Source: JABDMD01 sp965203475
GTDB lineage: Bacteria; Pseudomonadota; Gammaproteobacteria; UBA4575
Assembly: GCA_965203475.1 (NCBI GenBank)
Contig: OZ241890.1
Span: forward strand, 2,232,001 to 2,296,000
Direction: 5' to 3'
DNA: 64,000 bases
This document shows positions 1 to 9,174 of the stretch, piece by piece. The notes under the pieces were generated by a model, which was not told the origin of the DNA, searched no databases, and saw only the letters and a list, made by a program, of their open reading frames with translations. Position numbers and translations under genes: made by a program. Position 1 is the first letter of the stretch; each line of letters opens with the position of its first letter.

Positions 1-1948
1 TAACAAAAAAGTCATTGTTTAATGCCTCTGGGTGATGGGTGAATACTCCGTGCTTGGTTTGTGCATAGTTTGTATTCATTGTTCGCATCCCGCCAACGAG
101 CACTGTCATCTCAGGTGCCGTTAAAGTTAACAATTGTGCACGGTCTAACAACAACTCTTCAGTTGAAATACTATGTTTCGTTTTAAGATAGTTGCGAAAA
201 CCGTCCGCCGTTGGCTCAAGAACTGCAATCGATTCAACATCCGTTTGTTCTTGAATAGCATCGCCGCGACCGGGTGTGAAAGGAACCGTAACTTCAAATC
301 CGGCTGATTTTGCCGCTTGTTCAACTCCAACACATCCGCCCAATACAATAAGGTCAGCTAGCGAGACCGCTTTACCATTTGTTTGAGCTTGGTTAAATTC
401 TTGTTGAATTTTTTCAAGCTTATCGATTACTGATGCGAGTTGATCAGGTTGGTTCACTTGCCAATCTTTTTGTGGTGCAAGGCGAATGCGTGCACCATTT
501 GCACCACCTCGCTTGTCAGAATCACGATAGGTAGATGCAGATGCCCACGCGGTTGAGACAAGTTGTGACACAGACGCTCCACTGGCAACGATCTTAGCTT
601 TAAGATCGATAATCTCTTGTTCATTGATTACTTCGTGGCTTACGGTTGGAATCGGATCTTGCCAGATTAACTCTTCACTGGGTACGTCTTTACCAAGATA
701 ACGGGTTCGTGGTCCCATATCACGATGCGTTAACTTGAACCATGCTCGTGCAAATATCTCTGCAAATTCTTCTGGGTCTTGGTGGAAGCGACGTGCAATG
801 GGTTCAAAGATTGGATCCATACGCATAGCCATGTCTGCTGTGGTCATGATTGGAGCGTATCTTTTTGAAGTATCATGAGCATCGGGTACCGTATCTGAGC
901 CTGCTCCTTCTTTCGGAACCCATTGATGTGCACCGGCTGGACTTTTGCTTAGTTCCCACTCATAACCAAAAAGGGTGTCAAAGTAACTGTTGTCCCAAGT
1001 TGTAGGTGTAGGTGTCCAAGCACCTTCAAGGCCACTGGTGATTGTATCGTTACCTTTACCACTTGCATGTTGGCTTATCCAGCCTAGTCCTTGTTCTTCT
1101 ATATTTGCCGCTTCGGGTTCTGGTCCAACCAAGGAAGCATCGCCTGCGCCATGACATTTACCAAATGTATGTCCACCAGCCGTTAAGGCAACGGTTTCTT
1201 CATCATTCATTCCCATGCGCGCAAAGGTTTCTCGAATATCCACTCCCGATGCCACAGGATCCGGGTTTCCGTTAGGTCCCTCAGGGTTTACATAAATTAA
1301 ACCCATTTGAACCGCTGCTAAGGGATTTTCAAGATCACGTTCACCTGAATAGCGCTGATCACCGAGCCATTCGTCTTCTTTGCCCCAGTAAATATCTTCT
1401 TCTGGCTGCCAAGTGTCTATACGCCCACCCGCAAAACCAAACGTTTTAAATCCCATGGATTCAAGCGCAACATTACCGGCTAAAATCATAAGATCTGCCC
1501 AGGAAATACTGTCTCCATATTTTTGTTTAATGGGCCAAAGCAATCTTCGCGCTTTGTCCAAGTTGCCGTTATCGGGCCAACTGTTCACAGGTGCAAAACG
1601 TTGGTTACCAGCACCAGCACCGCCTCGACCATCACCAGTTCGATATGTTCCTGCACTGTGCCATGCCATTCGAATAAAGAAAGGACCGTAGTGGCCATAA
1701 TCTGCGGGCCACCAATCTTGTGAGTCCGTCATTAGTTCACTTAAATCTTTCTTTAAAGCATCTAAATCGAGTGATTCAAAAGCATTTGCATAGTTAAAGG
1801 TATTATCGATGGGATTGGATTGAGATGAGTGTTGATGCAGAACATTAACGTTTAAATGATTGGGCCACCAATCACGGTTGGATGTACCTGCACCCGCTGA
1901 ATTATTTTCGAGTACCACGTTGAATGGACATTTGCTTATTTCAGTCAT
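1..1948 (-). CDS. katG: Catalase-peroxidase KatG (3' end beyond the window)
   Basis: Bifunctional haem catalase-peroxidase that removes hydrogen peroxide. Translating the minus strand from the ATG at 1948 gives a continuous frame to the window edge, about 649 of the usual 720-740 residues. The N-terminus has CPF and NRDWWPN motifs. The distal haem pocket is visible as RMAWHSAGTYR, and the Trp of that motif is one member of the KatG Met-Tyr-Trp adduct. The proximal haem motif ALTAGGHTFGKCHG follows, and LTAPEMTVLVGGMR of the C-terminal domain is near the edge. Start choice: the ATG lies directly before the usual KatG N-terminus, with a purine-rich GGAAC upstream. It is monocistronic as far as can be seen, with dsbD behind it on the same strand. 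Family identity is secure; the last ~80 residues are outside the window. Confidence 0.96.
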   Translation of the reverse strand, partial: MTEISKCPFNVVLENNSAGAGTSNRDWWPNHLNVNVLHQHSSQSNPIDNTFNYANAFESLDLDALKKDLSELMTDSQDWWPADYGHYGPFFIRMAWHSAGTYRTGDGRGGAGAGNQRFAPVNSWPDNGNLDKARRLLWPIKQKYGDSISWADLMILAGNVALESMGFKTFGFAGGRIDTWQPEEDIYWGKEDEWLGDQRYSGERDLENPLAAVQMGLIYVNPEGPNGNPDPVASGVDIRETFARMGMNDEETVALTAGGHTFGKCHGAGDASLVGPEPEAANIEEQGLGWISQHASGKGNDTITSGLEGAWTPTPTTWDNSYFDTLFGYEWELSKSPAGAHQWVPKEGAGSDTVPDAHDTSKRYAPIMTTADMAMRMDPIFEPIARRFHQDPEEFAEIFARAWFKLTHRDMGPRTRYLGKDVPSEELIWQDPIPTVSHEVINEQEIIDLKAKIVASGASVSQLVSTAWASASTYRDSDKRGGANGARIRLAPQKDWQVNQPDQLASVIDKLEKIQQEFNQAQTNGKAVSLADLIVLGGCVGVEQAAKSAGFEVTVPFTPGRGDAIQEQTDVESIAVLEPTADGFRNYLKTKHSISTEELLLDRAQLLTLTAPEMTVLVGGMRTMNTNYAQTKHGVFTHHPEALNNDFFV

Positions 1949-2134
1949 GAATAAAGTTCCTTATTTTTAACAATCGTTAAGAATGGCTAGTAATGTTACC
2001 GTGAACGTATCATTTATCAAATATATAATATAAAAGATAATAATAAATTTTATAAATGATAAGATTCGAGCAAGAAGCACCTAGATCCTAGACATGTGTG
2101 TCTATGAGAGATTAAAGCGTTTGTGAAGGTATGC

Positions 2135-4027
2135 TTAGTCGTTTAATGCAATCGTGCCTGTTCCAGATTGCTTAAAGTTTTCAATATGTGCAGAAAATTT
2201 TGTGGCGGGCATAAATCCAACCACACGGTAGTTACGTAATTCATTTCCGGTATGGTCATAAAATAAAATTGCTGGAGGTCCAAACAGGCCAAGTTTATCT
2301 AACAATGCTTGGTCTAATGCATCATTGTCAGTGACATCGGCTTGCAACACTACAAAATTCTCAAGAGATTTTTGCACGCTATTATTACTGAAGGTAAATG
2401 CTTCCATTTCTTTACAAGAAATACACCAATCAGCATAAAAATCTAACATTACAGGCTGACCATTTTTTGCTGCTTGTTGTATTGCTTGCTCTAATTCATC
2501 AATCCCTTTGATTTGCTGAAACGATAATGCGTGTTGGCCACTACCTGAAGCGTGAATGTTGTTACTCGCAATTTGTACCGATTGAATCCCTTGCAATGGT
2601 TGTAACAGGCTATGACTACCGCCAGCCGCTCCAATTACCAATATTGCGCCATAGACCAGTGATACGAGCCCTAATCCTTTCCAAAGTTTAGACCAGCCAG
2701 ATGCACTTTCTTTTATTGCATCTAATGCACCTAAATAAATGGCAGAAACGATTAACAACACACCGGTTAAAAGCAAAATTATGGGTGCTGGTAATATTCT
2801 TTCTAGTAACCAAATGGCTAAACCTAATAGTAAAACACCGAATACCGCTTTTACGGCATCCATCCAAGCACCTGCTTTGGGTAAAAGTTTTCCAGCCGAT
2901 GTACCGATGGCAAGCAACGGCGCACCCATGCCAATACTTAATGCAAATAATGCAACACCACCAATTAAAGCATCACCCGTTTCAGCGATATAAATTAGTG
3001 CACCAATTAATGGAGCCGTAACACATGGACCTACAATGAGTGCAGACAGAAATCCCATCATCCCTGCACCAATAAATGAACCTTGCTCCTGACTAGAACT
3101 TATATCATTAAGTTTAGATTGAATGCTGTTTGGCATTTGTAGTTCATAAAATCCAAACATGGCTAATGACAGCAATACAAAGATTCCTGCAAACACACTT
3201 AATACCCATGGGTTTTGGAACCAAATTTGAATATTTTCTCCAGACAATCCAACAATAATTCCTGCTGCGGTATAAGTTATTGCCATTGCAAGTACGTATA
3301 CCAAGGACAAGGAAAATGCTTTAGAGGTAGAAATGTTTTCACCTTGTCCAATAATGATGCTGGAAAGAATAGGGATCATTGGAAACACGCAAGGTGTAAA
3401 GGCCAGCAACAAACCTAAACCAAAAAACGTAAGTACCGTAAACCAAAGTTTTCCGGAGGCTAAAGTACCCGCTATGCGATCTTGTTCGGATTGAAAAATT
3501 GTTGCAGAAGATTCACTGCTAGAAGTAACACTATTATTTGTCGATGCAGAAGCAGCACCCTCTCCTGTTTGATTTAACTCAACTTTTAAATTTTTTGTGA
3601 TCGGCGGATAACAAAGTCCTGCTTTGGCGCATCCTTGGTATTTAACAATCAGATTCGCTGTTGTCACACCTTTCGATAAATTTGTGATGGTAGATGTAGA
3701 TTGGAAGGAATGATCAATACTTACAATCTTTCCAAAGTACTCATCAATTTTTTCTTCGCCTGCGGGCAGATCCATTGCACCGAGTGCAAGTTCAGATTCG
3801 TTTTCAGCCGCAATACTGATTTTGTCTTTATATAAATAATAGCCATCTTCTACATGCCAATTACTAATAACAGTATTGCCATCACTTTTATCCAGTGTTA
3901 CTTGAAAAGCGATATCAGGATCTAAAAACTCATCTTCATTGGAATTATTGAGATCAGATATACCGGCCCAACTCATACTAAAAGTAGTAATGCAAACAAA
4001 GATTAATAATGTGCGAAAAATGTTCAT
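2135..4027 (-). CDS. dsbD: Thiol:disulfide interchange protein DsbD
   Basis: Inner-membrane reductant conveyor that carries electrons from cytoplasmic thioredoxin to periplasmic DsbC, CcmG and similar partners. All three DsbD modules are present in 630 residues: a signal peptide and periplasmic immunoglobulin-like domain with the redox pair C133/C139 (CAKAGLC), a central eight-helix CcdA-like domain with the membrane cysteines in FTPCVFP and VGPCVTAP, and a C-terminal thioredoxin domain with WCISC at about 534-538. Its ATG overlaps the cutA stop by four bases, so the two are translationally coupled. The cutA-dsbD pair beside fxsA-groESL is a familiar gammaproteobacterial arrangement. In a sulfur oxidiser it would also serve cytochrome c maturation. 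Confidence 0.96.
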   Translation of the reverse strand: MNIFRTLLIFVCITTFSMSWAGISDLNNSNEDEFLDPDIAFQVTLDKSDGNTVISNWHVEDGYYLYKDKISIAAENESELALGAMDLPAGEEKIDEYFGKIVSIDHSFQSTSTITNLSKGVTTANLIVKYQGCAKAGLCYPPITKNLKVELNQTGEGAASASTNNSVTSSSESSATIFQSEQDRIAGTLASGKLWFTVLTFFGLGLLLAFTPCVFPMIPILSSIIIGQGENISTSKAFSLSLVYVLAMAITYTAAGIIVGLSGENIQIWFQNPWVLSVFAGIFVLLSLAMFGFYELQMPNSIQSKLNDISSSQEQGSFIGAGMMGFLSALIVGPCVTAPLIGALIYIAETGDALIGGVALFALSIGMGAPLLAIGTSAGKLLPKAGAWMDAVKAVFGVLLLGLAIWLLERILPAPIILLLTGVLLIVSAIYLGALDAIKESASGWSKLWKGLGLVSLVYGAILVIGAAGGSHSLLQPLQGIQSVQIASNNIHASGSGQHALSFQQIKGIDELEQAIQQAAKNGQPVMLDFYADWCISCKEMEAFTFSNNSVQKSLENFVVLQADVTDNDALDQALLDKLGLFGPPAILFYDHTGNELRNYRVVGFMPATKFSAHIENFKQSGTGTIALND

Positions 4028-4344
4028 GCTGTTATGTATTGCTCAATCCAGGTTAAATATTTATCTGATCCTTTAGTAATTAGAGTAGCGATGATCTCGG
4101 GAAGTTCGTAAGGATGGTTATTTTGTAGAAAAGATTCCAGCTGAGGGTACTGATTTTCCATCGTTTTTATAATACCCACATGCTCTTTTTCCACACACAG
4201 CTCGTTTTCCCAAAAATACACCGATTGCCCTTGAGGCAAGATATTTACACATGCTGCAAGCTTTGCCTGCACTATTTCCTTGGCAAGTTGCTCAGCGGTG
4301 TCGATATCTGGAAAAGTGGTCAGTACCAATAAAGGGGTGCCCAT
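4024..4344 (-). CDS. cutA: Divalent-cation tolerance protein CutA
   Basis: Small trimeric CutA protein, linked genetically to copper and divalent-cation tolerance; its biochemical role is still unsettled. The start is set at 4344, giving 106 residues that begin MGTPLLVLTTFPD, where the family normally starts. A longer frame reaches 4473 but that extension runs into the divergent fxsA and has no family counterpart. Conserved core residues are visible: LAACVNI, SVYFWE and HPYELPEI. It overlaps dsbD by ATGA. Its start lies 70 bases from the divergent fxsA start, so the two genes share a short promoter region. Confidence 0.93.
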   Translation of the reverse strand: MGTPLLVLTTFPDIDTAEQLAKEIVQAKLAACVNILPQGQSVYFWENELCVEKEHVGIIKTMENQYPQLESFLQNNHPYELPEIIATLITKGSDKYLTWIEQYITA

Positions 4345-4414
4345 ATAGTTTGCCTTTAAGTATTGAAGTTTGTGAAGTAGACCCTCATATTCATAATTAT
4401 AAAGGAGCCAACAC

Positions 4415-4888
4415 ATGACACCTGTACGAATATTTCCAATTTTGATGGCCATTTTCTTAATAGTGCCAATCATAGAAATTTATCTGCTCATTCAAGTGGG
4501 CGGAATGATTGGGGCCTTGGCCACCATTGCTCTCGTTATATTGACCGCAGTAATTGGTGCCGCATTACTGAGAATTCAGGGATTTCAAACCTATATGCGC
4601 TTTAATCAGTCGCTGGCAGAGGGCCGGATGCCTGCCATGGAGATTTTGGAAGGGGTAGCTCTTTTTATCGGTGGAGCACTGTTGTTGACTCCCGGATTTT
4701 TCACCGATGCGATTGGGTTTCTATGCCTTATTTCCTTCACCCGCATGGCTATTATTTCAGCTATTTTGAAGCGTTTTAATCCATTGGCAGGCATGGAATC
4801 TTCATTTCACACCACAAACCCTCATAACACAGGAAAGCACGGGAATGTGTACGAAGGCCGAATCACTCGGCACTACGATGAGAAATAG
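4415..4888 (+). CDS. fxsA: FxsA family membrane protein
   Basis: Cytoplasmic membrane protein of the FxsA family; in E. coli its overproduction relieves F exclusion of phage T7, and its native function is unknown. The 157 residues carry two hydrophobic blocks at about 6-50 and 75-115, with the family motif GGALLLTPGFFTDAIG at about 87-102 and a polar tail. A clear AAAGGAG ribosome site precedes the ATG. It sits directly upstream of groESL as in many gammaproteobacteria, but a separate groESL promoter begins 35 bases after its stop. Confidence 0.92.
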   Translation: MTPVRIFPILMAIFLIVPIIEIYLLIQVGGMIGALATIALVILTAVIGAALLRIQGFQTYMRFNQSLAEGRMPAMEILEGVALFIGGALLLTPGFFTDAIGFLCLISFTRMAIISAILKRFNPLAGMESSFHTTNPHNTGKHGNVYEGRITRHYDEK

Positions 4889-4922
4889 ATTCAACTATTT
4901 TGCAGAAACTTTCTAAAAAGCC

Positions 4923-4950
4923 TTGACTTCACAAAGGGCGTTCGTATGAT
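4923..4950 (+). promoter_or_regulatory. groESL sigma-70-type promoter
   Basis: A TTGACT -35 box (4923-4928) is followed after 16 bases by a TATGAT -10 box (4945-4950). This is close to the housekeeping consensus and runs into the CIRCE operator, so repressor binding would block transcription start. No convincing sigma-32 promoter was seen here. Confidence 0.75.
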
Positions 4951-4976
4951 TAGCACTCATTAACTGAGAGTGCTAA
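4950..4976 (+). promoter_or_regulatory. CIRCE operator (HrcA binding site)
   Basis: A perfect inverted repeat, TTAGCACTC, nine bases, GAGTGCTAA, which is the canonical CIRCE element. HrcA binds CIRCE and represses groESL until heat shock titrates the repressor. The element overlaps the -10 box and lies 69 bases ahead of groES. It implies that an hrcA gene is present elsewhere in the genome. Confidence 0.96.
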
Positions 4977-5045
4977 CAGCAACAATAGCAAAAGCACGTA
5001 AACAACCATTTTACATTAAGAACCCTTATTTAGGAGGCGATCCAA

Positions 5046-5336
5046 ATGAAGATACGTCCACTGCATGACCGAGTGGTCATCAAACGTATGGAAGAGGAGC
5101 GAACCAGTCCTGGTGGCATCGTAATTCCAGATTCAGCAACCGAAAAACCCATCAAAGGCGAAGTAATTGCAGTAGGCAATGGCAAGGTCACCGACAGCGG
5201 TGATATCCGTGCACTGGATTTAAAAGCTGGCGATAAAGTGTTGTTTGGCAAGTATTCAGGCACTGAAGTCAAAGTCGATGGCGATGATTTATTAGTGATG
5301 CGCGAAGACGACATTATGGCCGTCATTGAAGACTAG
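5046..5336 (+). CDS. groS: Co-chaperonin GroES
   Basis: Ten-kilodalton lid of the GroEL folding chamber. The 96 residues match the family length. They begin MKIRPLHDRVVIKR and hold the mobile-loop segment EERTSPGGIVIPDSA (about 17-32) that docks on GroEL. The ATG is preceded by a very strong AGGAGG site (5033-5038). It is the first gene of the CIRCE-controlled operon, with groEL 46 bases downstream. Confidence 0.98.
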   Translation: MKIRPLHDRVVIKRMEEERTSPGGIVIPDSATEKPIKGEVIAVGNGKVTDSGDIRALDLKAGDKVLFGKYSGTEVKVDGDDLLVMREDDIMAVIED

Positions 5337-5382
5337 AAATTTAAGAACACAACACATCTATATTAGATAGGAAGGATTAATC

Positions 5383-7029
5383 ATGAGTGCAAAAGAAGTA
5401 CGTTTCGGCGAAGAAGCCAGACAACGCATGGCACAAGGTGTCAACGTGCTGGCCAACGCGGTAAAAGCAACCTTAGGTCCTAAGGGGCGTAACGTTGTAT
5501 TAGATAAATCATTCGGTGCGCCAACTGTAACCAAAGATGGTGTATCCGTAGCAAAAGAAATTGAGCTAGAAGACAAATTTGAAAACATGGGCGCACAGAT
5601 GGTGAAAGAAGTCGCTTCACAAACTTCTGACGTAGCCGGTGACGGTACCACCACTGCAACAGTGTTAGCTCAAGCCATTGTACGTGAAGGCATGAAAGCT
5701 GTAGCAGCAGGTATGAACCCCATGGATCTAAAACGTGGTTTAGACAAAGCGGTAACGGTAGCGGTTGAAAGCTTACAAAGTCTTTCAGAGCCATGTTCCG
5801 ACAGTAAAGCCATTGCTCAGGTGGGAAGCATCTCTGCAAATGCTGATAATTCTATTGGCGACATCATTTCTGATGCCATGGATAAAGTTGGCAAAGAAGG
5901 TGTAATCACTGTTGAAGAAGGCAACGCTTTAGAAAATGAGCTGGAAGTTGTAGAAGGTATGCAGTTTGATCGTGGCTACTTATCACCTTACTTCATTAAC
6001 AATCAAGACAGCATGTCAGCAGAGCTTGAAGAACCCTTCATTTTGTTACACGACAAAAAAATCTCTAACATTCGCGACTTGTTACCTTTATTAGAAGGTG
6101 TAGCAAAAGCGGGTCGTCCATTAATGATTATTGCGGAAGATGTTGAAGGTGAAGCATTAGCTACTTTAGTGGTCAACACTATTCGTGGAATTGTTAAAGT
6201 TTGCGCTGCGAAAGCGCCTGGCTTTGGTGATCGTCGTAAAGCCATGCTTCAAGACATTGCCGTACTAACCGGTGGCACTGTAATTTCAGAAGAAGTTGGG
6301 TTGTCATTAGAAAAGGCAAGTTTGGATGATTTAGGTAATGCTAAACGCATTAGCGTTTCTAAAGAAAACACCACCATTGTGGATGGTGCCGGACAAGCCA
6401 ATGACATCAAAGCGCGTGTTGAACAAATCAAAGCGCAAATCGAAGAGGCATCTTCCGATTACGACAAAGAAAAACTACAAGAACGCATGGCAAAACTTGC
6501 TGGCGGTGTTGCAGTAATTAAAGTGGGAGCGGCCACGGAAGTTGAAATGAAAGAAAAGAAGGCGCGTGTTGAAGATGCCTTGCATGCAACTCGTGCAGCG
6601 GTTGAAGAAGGTGTAGTGCCTGGTGGCGGTGTTTCACTATTGCGAGCTCGCACTATACTCGATAGCTTAACAGGCGATAACAGTGACCAAGACATGGGAA
6701 TTAGTATCGCTAGACGCGCCATGGAAGAGCCGCTACGTCAAATTGTTAACAACTCTGGTGATGAAGCTTCCGTTATTCTTGCAAAAGTGGATGACGGTGA
6801 AGGTAACTATGGTTACAACGCGGCTACCGGAGAGTTTGGTGACATGATCGAAATGGGAATTTTGGATCCAACCAAAGTTTCTCGCTCAGCATTACAAAAT
6901 GCAGCTTCTGTAGCGGGCTTGATGATTACCACGCAAGCGATGGTGGCAGAAACACCTCAAGATGAATCTCATGATCACCCAGGTGCGACCGATATGGCCG
7001 GCATGGGTGGAATGGGCGGCATGATGTAA
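5383..7029 (+). CDS. groL: Chaperonin GroEL
   Basis: Sixty-kilodalton ATP-dependent chaperonin. The 548-residue length is typical. Diagnostic stretches include TLGPKGRNVVLDK, the ATP-site motif GDGTTTATVLA at about residues 86-96, KAPGFGDRRKAML in the apical domain, and a GGMGGMM C-terminal tail. A GGAAGG site lies ahead of the ATG. It is co-transcribed with groES from the CIRCE promoter and ends before a strong intrinsic terminator. Confidence 0.98.
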   Translation: MSAKEVRFGEEARQRMAQGVNVLANAVKATLGPKGRNVVLDKSFGAPTVTKDGVSVAKEIELEDKFENMGAQMVKEVASQTSDVAGDGTTTATVLAQAIVREGMKAVAAGMNPMDLKRGLDKAVTVAVESLQSLSEPCSDSKAIAQVGSISANADNSIGDIISDAMDKVGKEGVITVEEGNALENELEVVEGMQFDRGYLSPYFINNQDSMSAELEEPFILLHDKKISNIRDLLPLLEGVAKAGRPLMIIAEDVEGEALATLVVNTIRGIVKVCAAKAPGFGDRRKAMLQDIAVLTGGTVISEEVGLSLEKASLDDLGNAKRISVSKENTTIVDGAGQANDIKARVEQIKAQIEEASSDYDKEKLQERMAKLAGGVAVIKVGAATEVEMKEKKARVEDALHATRAAVEEGVVPGGGVSLLRARTILDSLTGDNSDQDMGISIARRAMEEPLRQIVNNSGDEASVILAKVDDGEGNYGYNAATGEFGDMIEMGILDPTKVSRSALQNAASVAGLMITTQAMVAETPQDESHDHPGATDMAGMGGMGGMM

Positions 7030-7059
7030 ATCATTCCAATTCATCTTTACTCAAGAAAA

Positions 7060-7084
7060 GGCCTCGCAATGCGGGGCCTTTTTT
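7060..7084 (+). terminator. Intrinsic terminator of groESL
   Basis: Eight-base stem GGCCTCGC / GCGGGGCC with a three-base loop (7060-7078; one U-G pair in RNA), followed by six T at 7079-7084. It lies 30 bases after the groEL stop. Confidence 0.92.
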
Positions 7085-7099
7085 GTGGTTGGAGATATA

Positions 7100-7582
7100 A
7101 TGTCACCTACAATTCAGAGTACAGCAAGTAAAATACTAAACATGAAAGATGTAAAAAAAGTTTTTCGCAACCTTGAAAAAGAATTAAAGCAATCTAAATG
7201 GTTTGATGATGGCTGGGAAATTTACAACCGCGGTGTTTATCTGCAACTCTACAAGGATAACTGGCATAACCAGAATCAAGGAGGAATTCATTTTGAAACG
7301 TTTATTGAAGCTCGAGAAGTTAAGCAAAAAGCATTTCCGATTTGTATGCATGCGGAGGAAGATTGCCCATCACAACAAGCATTCATTAAAGAGTTTATGG
7401 CGTTAGAAGGAGATCGTATAAAGAATTGGAAGGGTTATCAGATCGGCGAGGGCTATAGCATTTGCAAAAGAACGCTCCCTCTCAATTTTAAGAATCTAGA
7501 ACAGCGACTACTCGAAGAGTTCAATAGACTTCGGCAGTTAGAAAATGGGATAGAGCAGGCGTTGAGCCTCGTTCAAACCTAG
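7100..7582 (+). CDS. Conserved-looking hypothetical protein
   Basis: Not recognised. The start is set at the ATG at 7100 because GGAG lies six bases upstream. An in-frame GTG at 7085 falls on the groEL terminator T-run and is unlikely. The 160-residue soluble protein is rich in aromatic and charged residues, with WFDDGWEIYNRGVYLQLYKDNW near the N-terminus (about 35-56), two close cysteines (CMHAEEDC) and a basic, helical C-terminus ending in a heptad-like LEEFNRLRQLENGIEQAL. No signal peptide or membrane segment is seen. A DUF1289 gene follows 40 bases later on the same strand. Confidence 0.7.
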   Translation: MSPTIQSTASKILNMKDVKKVFRNLEKELKQSKWFDDGWEIYNRGVYLQLYKDNWHNQNQGGIHFETFIEAREVKQKAFPICMHAEEDCPSQQAFIKEFMALEGDRIKNWKGYQIGEGYSICKRTLPLNFKNLEQRLLEEFNRLRQLENGIEQALSLVQT

Positions 7583-7622
7583 CTTGGTTTGATGATGAAA
7601 ATTTATGCAAAGTGTATAAACC

Positions 7623-7802
7623 ATGAAGCGGCAAAAAAGTCCCTGTATTGATGTATGTGAGTTCACTGGGCCTAAGGGATGGTGCTTAGGTTGCGGTAGA
7701 ACTGAGCAAGAATGTCAAAAATGGAAGACAATGAAGCCCTATACAAGAAATGCCCTTGAGAAAGAACTTCGAAGAAGGATGTCCAAGATGGCTGCTACTT
7801 GA
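7623..7802 (+). CDS. DUF1289 small cysteine-rich protein
   Basis: A 59-residue protein with the DUF1289 signature: SPCIDVCEF near the N-terminus, then GWCLGCGRTEQECQKW. The four conserved cysteines (8, 12, 21 and 24) form two Cys pairs, which suggests zinc or another metal, but the family has no established function. The C-terminus is strongly basic and helical (KELRRRMSKM). No strong ribosome site precedes the ATG, so it may depend on coupling with the upstream gene. The cysteine pattern makes the call reliable despite the short length. Confidence 0.85.
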   Translation: MKRQKSPCIDVCEFTGPKGWCLGCGRTEQECQKWKTMKPYTRNALEKELRRRMSKMAAT

Positions 7803-7919
7803 ATTGAGCGCTAAGAAAATTCTCAGTCTATAAATGCATAGGAAAAGTTATTCAGTATTTTCTAAATTAGTTGTTCCGTTTTCTTTCAATATCACTCAGC
7901 AAGTTGGACGGGGCTGTAT

Positions 7920-8032
7920 AATGTCTACAAACGACCCTGAGCGCAGGGATGCGCGAATATGATTTCCATCAGGGATGATGCAACAGATTAATCTTTTCTT
8001 TTAAAATGTCCGGTATCGACCCAAAGCAGACA
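7920..8032 (+). repeat. GGA-hairpin repeat unit, locus 1
   Basis: One unit of a repeat family also found at 9.7, 38.05 and 39.05-39.27 kb. Hairpin 1 is GCGCAGGGATGCGC (7941-7954), then the linker GAATATGATTTC, then hairpin 2 CATCAGGGATGATG (7967-7980). The tail CAACAGATTAATCTTTTC ends in AATGTCCGGTATCGACCC...GACA (8005-8032). Bases 7930-7989 are identical to the complement of 39053-39112 over 60 bases. Both loops show GGA inside CAGGGATG, as in CsrA/RsmA sites. Function is inferred only. The rest of 7803-8092 shows no gene. Confidence 0.85.
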
Positions 8033-8092
8033 ATCCCTAATTCACGAGAAAATTGATTTTTCAAATCATATATCCAAAAAAATATTTAAATT

Positions 8093-9025
8093 ATGATTAA
8101 GAAATTTGTTTTTCTGCTTTTTTTGTCAATTTTTACACTTCACGCAGATGCGCACTTTTTTACCAATAAAATTGCTGGAAGAGCTCCATTTGATACGCCT
8201 AAACCGGGTTCAGAAGAGTGGTATCAGTATTGCAATAAATGGAAAAACTACTATCTCACCGAACCTTTATATTCAGTCACATATCAATCAAGTTCTACTA
8301 AAAACTCAAGTTCCGATTATTGGTTATTAAAACTAGGGGATACAGCCTATCCGTTACCAATCGCAGATTATGAAAAGTATTTAATTAGATACAGTACATT
8401 CGGAATAGAACTTGTTTTGCAAGAAAAAAATGGGGTCAAATTTGTTTTCCGAAACTCTCCAATAAAAAAATTCGTCGATATCATTGGCTATGATTTTGGC
8501 GCAACTGGCACTATTGAGGAAAATGACTACTCTAGTATTGAGAATGTCATACTAACCAAAGAATTATTTGGAGGACCTGTAAATTCAATCGAAGTTACTG
8601 AACAATCACTGAGGCATATACCGAACGAAATTAGGTGTAGCAAAAACACCATAAACAATGATGTTAAATTATTCGTGTTAATGACTTACAAAACATCATT
8701 AGGTAATGTAATTGCAGATAGTAATTCAATTGTTGCAAACATAGCACATGATGATAAAAAAGGTTGGAGTACTAAGCATATTCTTAAACACCCAAATAAG
8801 TTTAATTGGTGGAGCGAGGCAACAGATGATAACTTTAAATATGTTATGAGCATATCCTCACCAAAAGACATGAACTTAGATATTCATAAATTTGGAAAAG
8901 GATTGATGAATCATAATAACGCAAACATGAAACCTGATTGGGTTGTGAAAATTCAGGATATGTATATGCGAGTCAGAACAAAAGGTGTATGTGCCGAACT
9001 TCGCGGATATTTAAATAATTTGTAA
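8093..9025 (+). CDS. Unrecognised exported protein
   Basis: A 310-residue protein with a clear signal peptide (hydrophobic FVFLLFLSIFTLHADA, cleavage likely after ADA at about 20). The mature part is polar, with W/Y-rich stretches (EEWYQYCNKWKNYY), three cysteines and no recognised domain or membrane helix. The ribosome site is weak. It is very AT-rich and stands alone between two repeat loci, so it may be a recent arrival. Function unknown; possibly periplasmic or secreted. Confidence 0.65.
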   Translation: MIKKFVFLLFLSIFTLHADAHFFTNKIAGRAPFDTPKPGSEEWYQYCNKWKNYYLTEPLYSVTYQSSSTKNSSSDYWLLKLGDTAYPLPIADYEKYLIRYSTFGIELVLQEKNGVKFVFRNSPIKKFVDIIGYDFGATGTIEENDYSSIENVILTKELFGGPVNSIEVTEQSLRHIPNEIRCSKNTINNDVKLFVLMTYKTSLGNVIADSNSIVANIAHDDKKGWSTKHILKHPNKFNWWSEATDDNFKYVMSISSPKDMNLDIHKFGKGLMNHNNANMKPDWVVKIQDMYMRVRTKGVCAELRGYLNNL

Positions 9026-9043
9026 AATTAATCACAAATCTTA

Positions 9044-9147
9044 TATGACCGCTATTAGCTGTTAGCAGACGTAATTAGGGAGACAACTGGTTGGAATCAA
9101 TAATTTACAAACATAAAATGTCTGGTATCGACCCAAAGCTGACATTT
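9044..9147. repeat. Two short palindrome fragments between orphan genes
   Basis: The first fragment (9044-9075) reads TATGACCGCTATTAGCTG...AGCAGACGT, a degenerate version of the palindrome seen at 9638-9668. The second (9117-9147) is AATGTCTGGTATCGACCC then AAAGCTGACATT, whose ends pair imperfectly; it is nearly the same as 8005-8032. They separate the two orphan genes and look like remnants of the repeat family flanks. Confidence 0.7.
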
Positions 9148-9174
9148 AAATAATTAATTGTTGGGGATGATTAA

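Noticed and set aside
4345..4473. Extended N-terminus for CutA
   Set aside because: The extra 43 residues have no family counterpart and overlap the divergent fxsA; CutA proteins start near MGTPLLVL.
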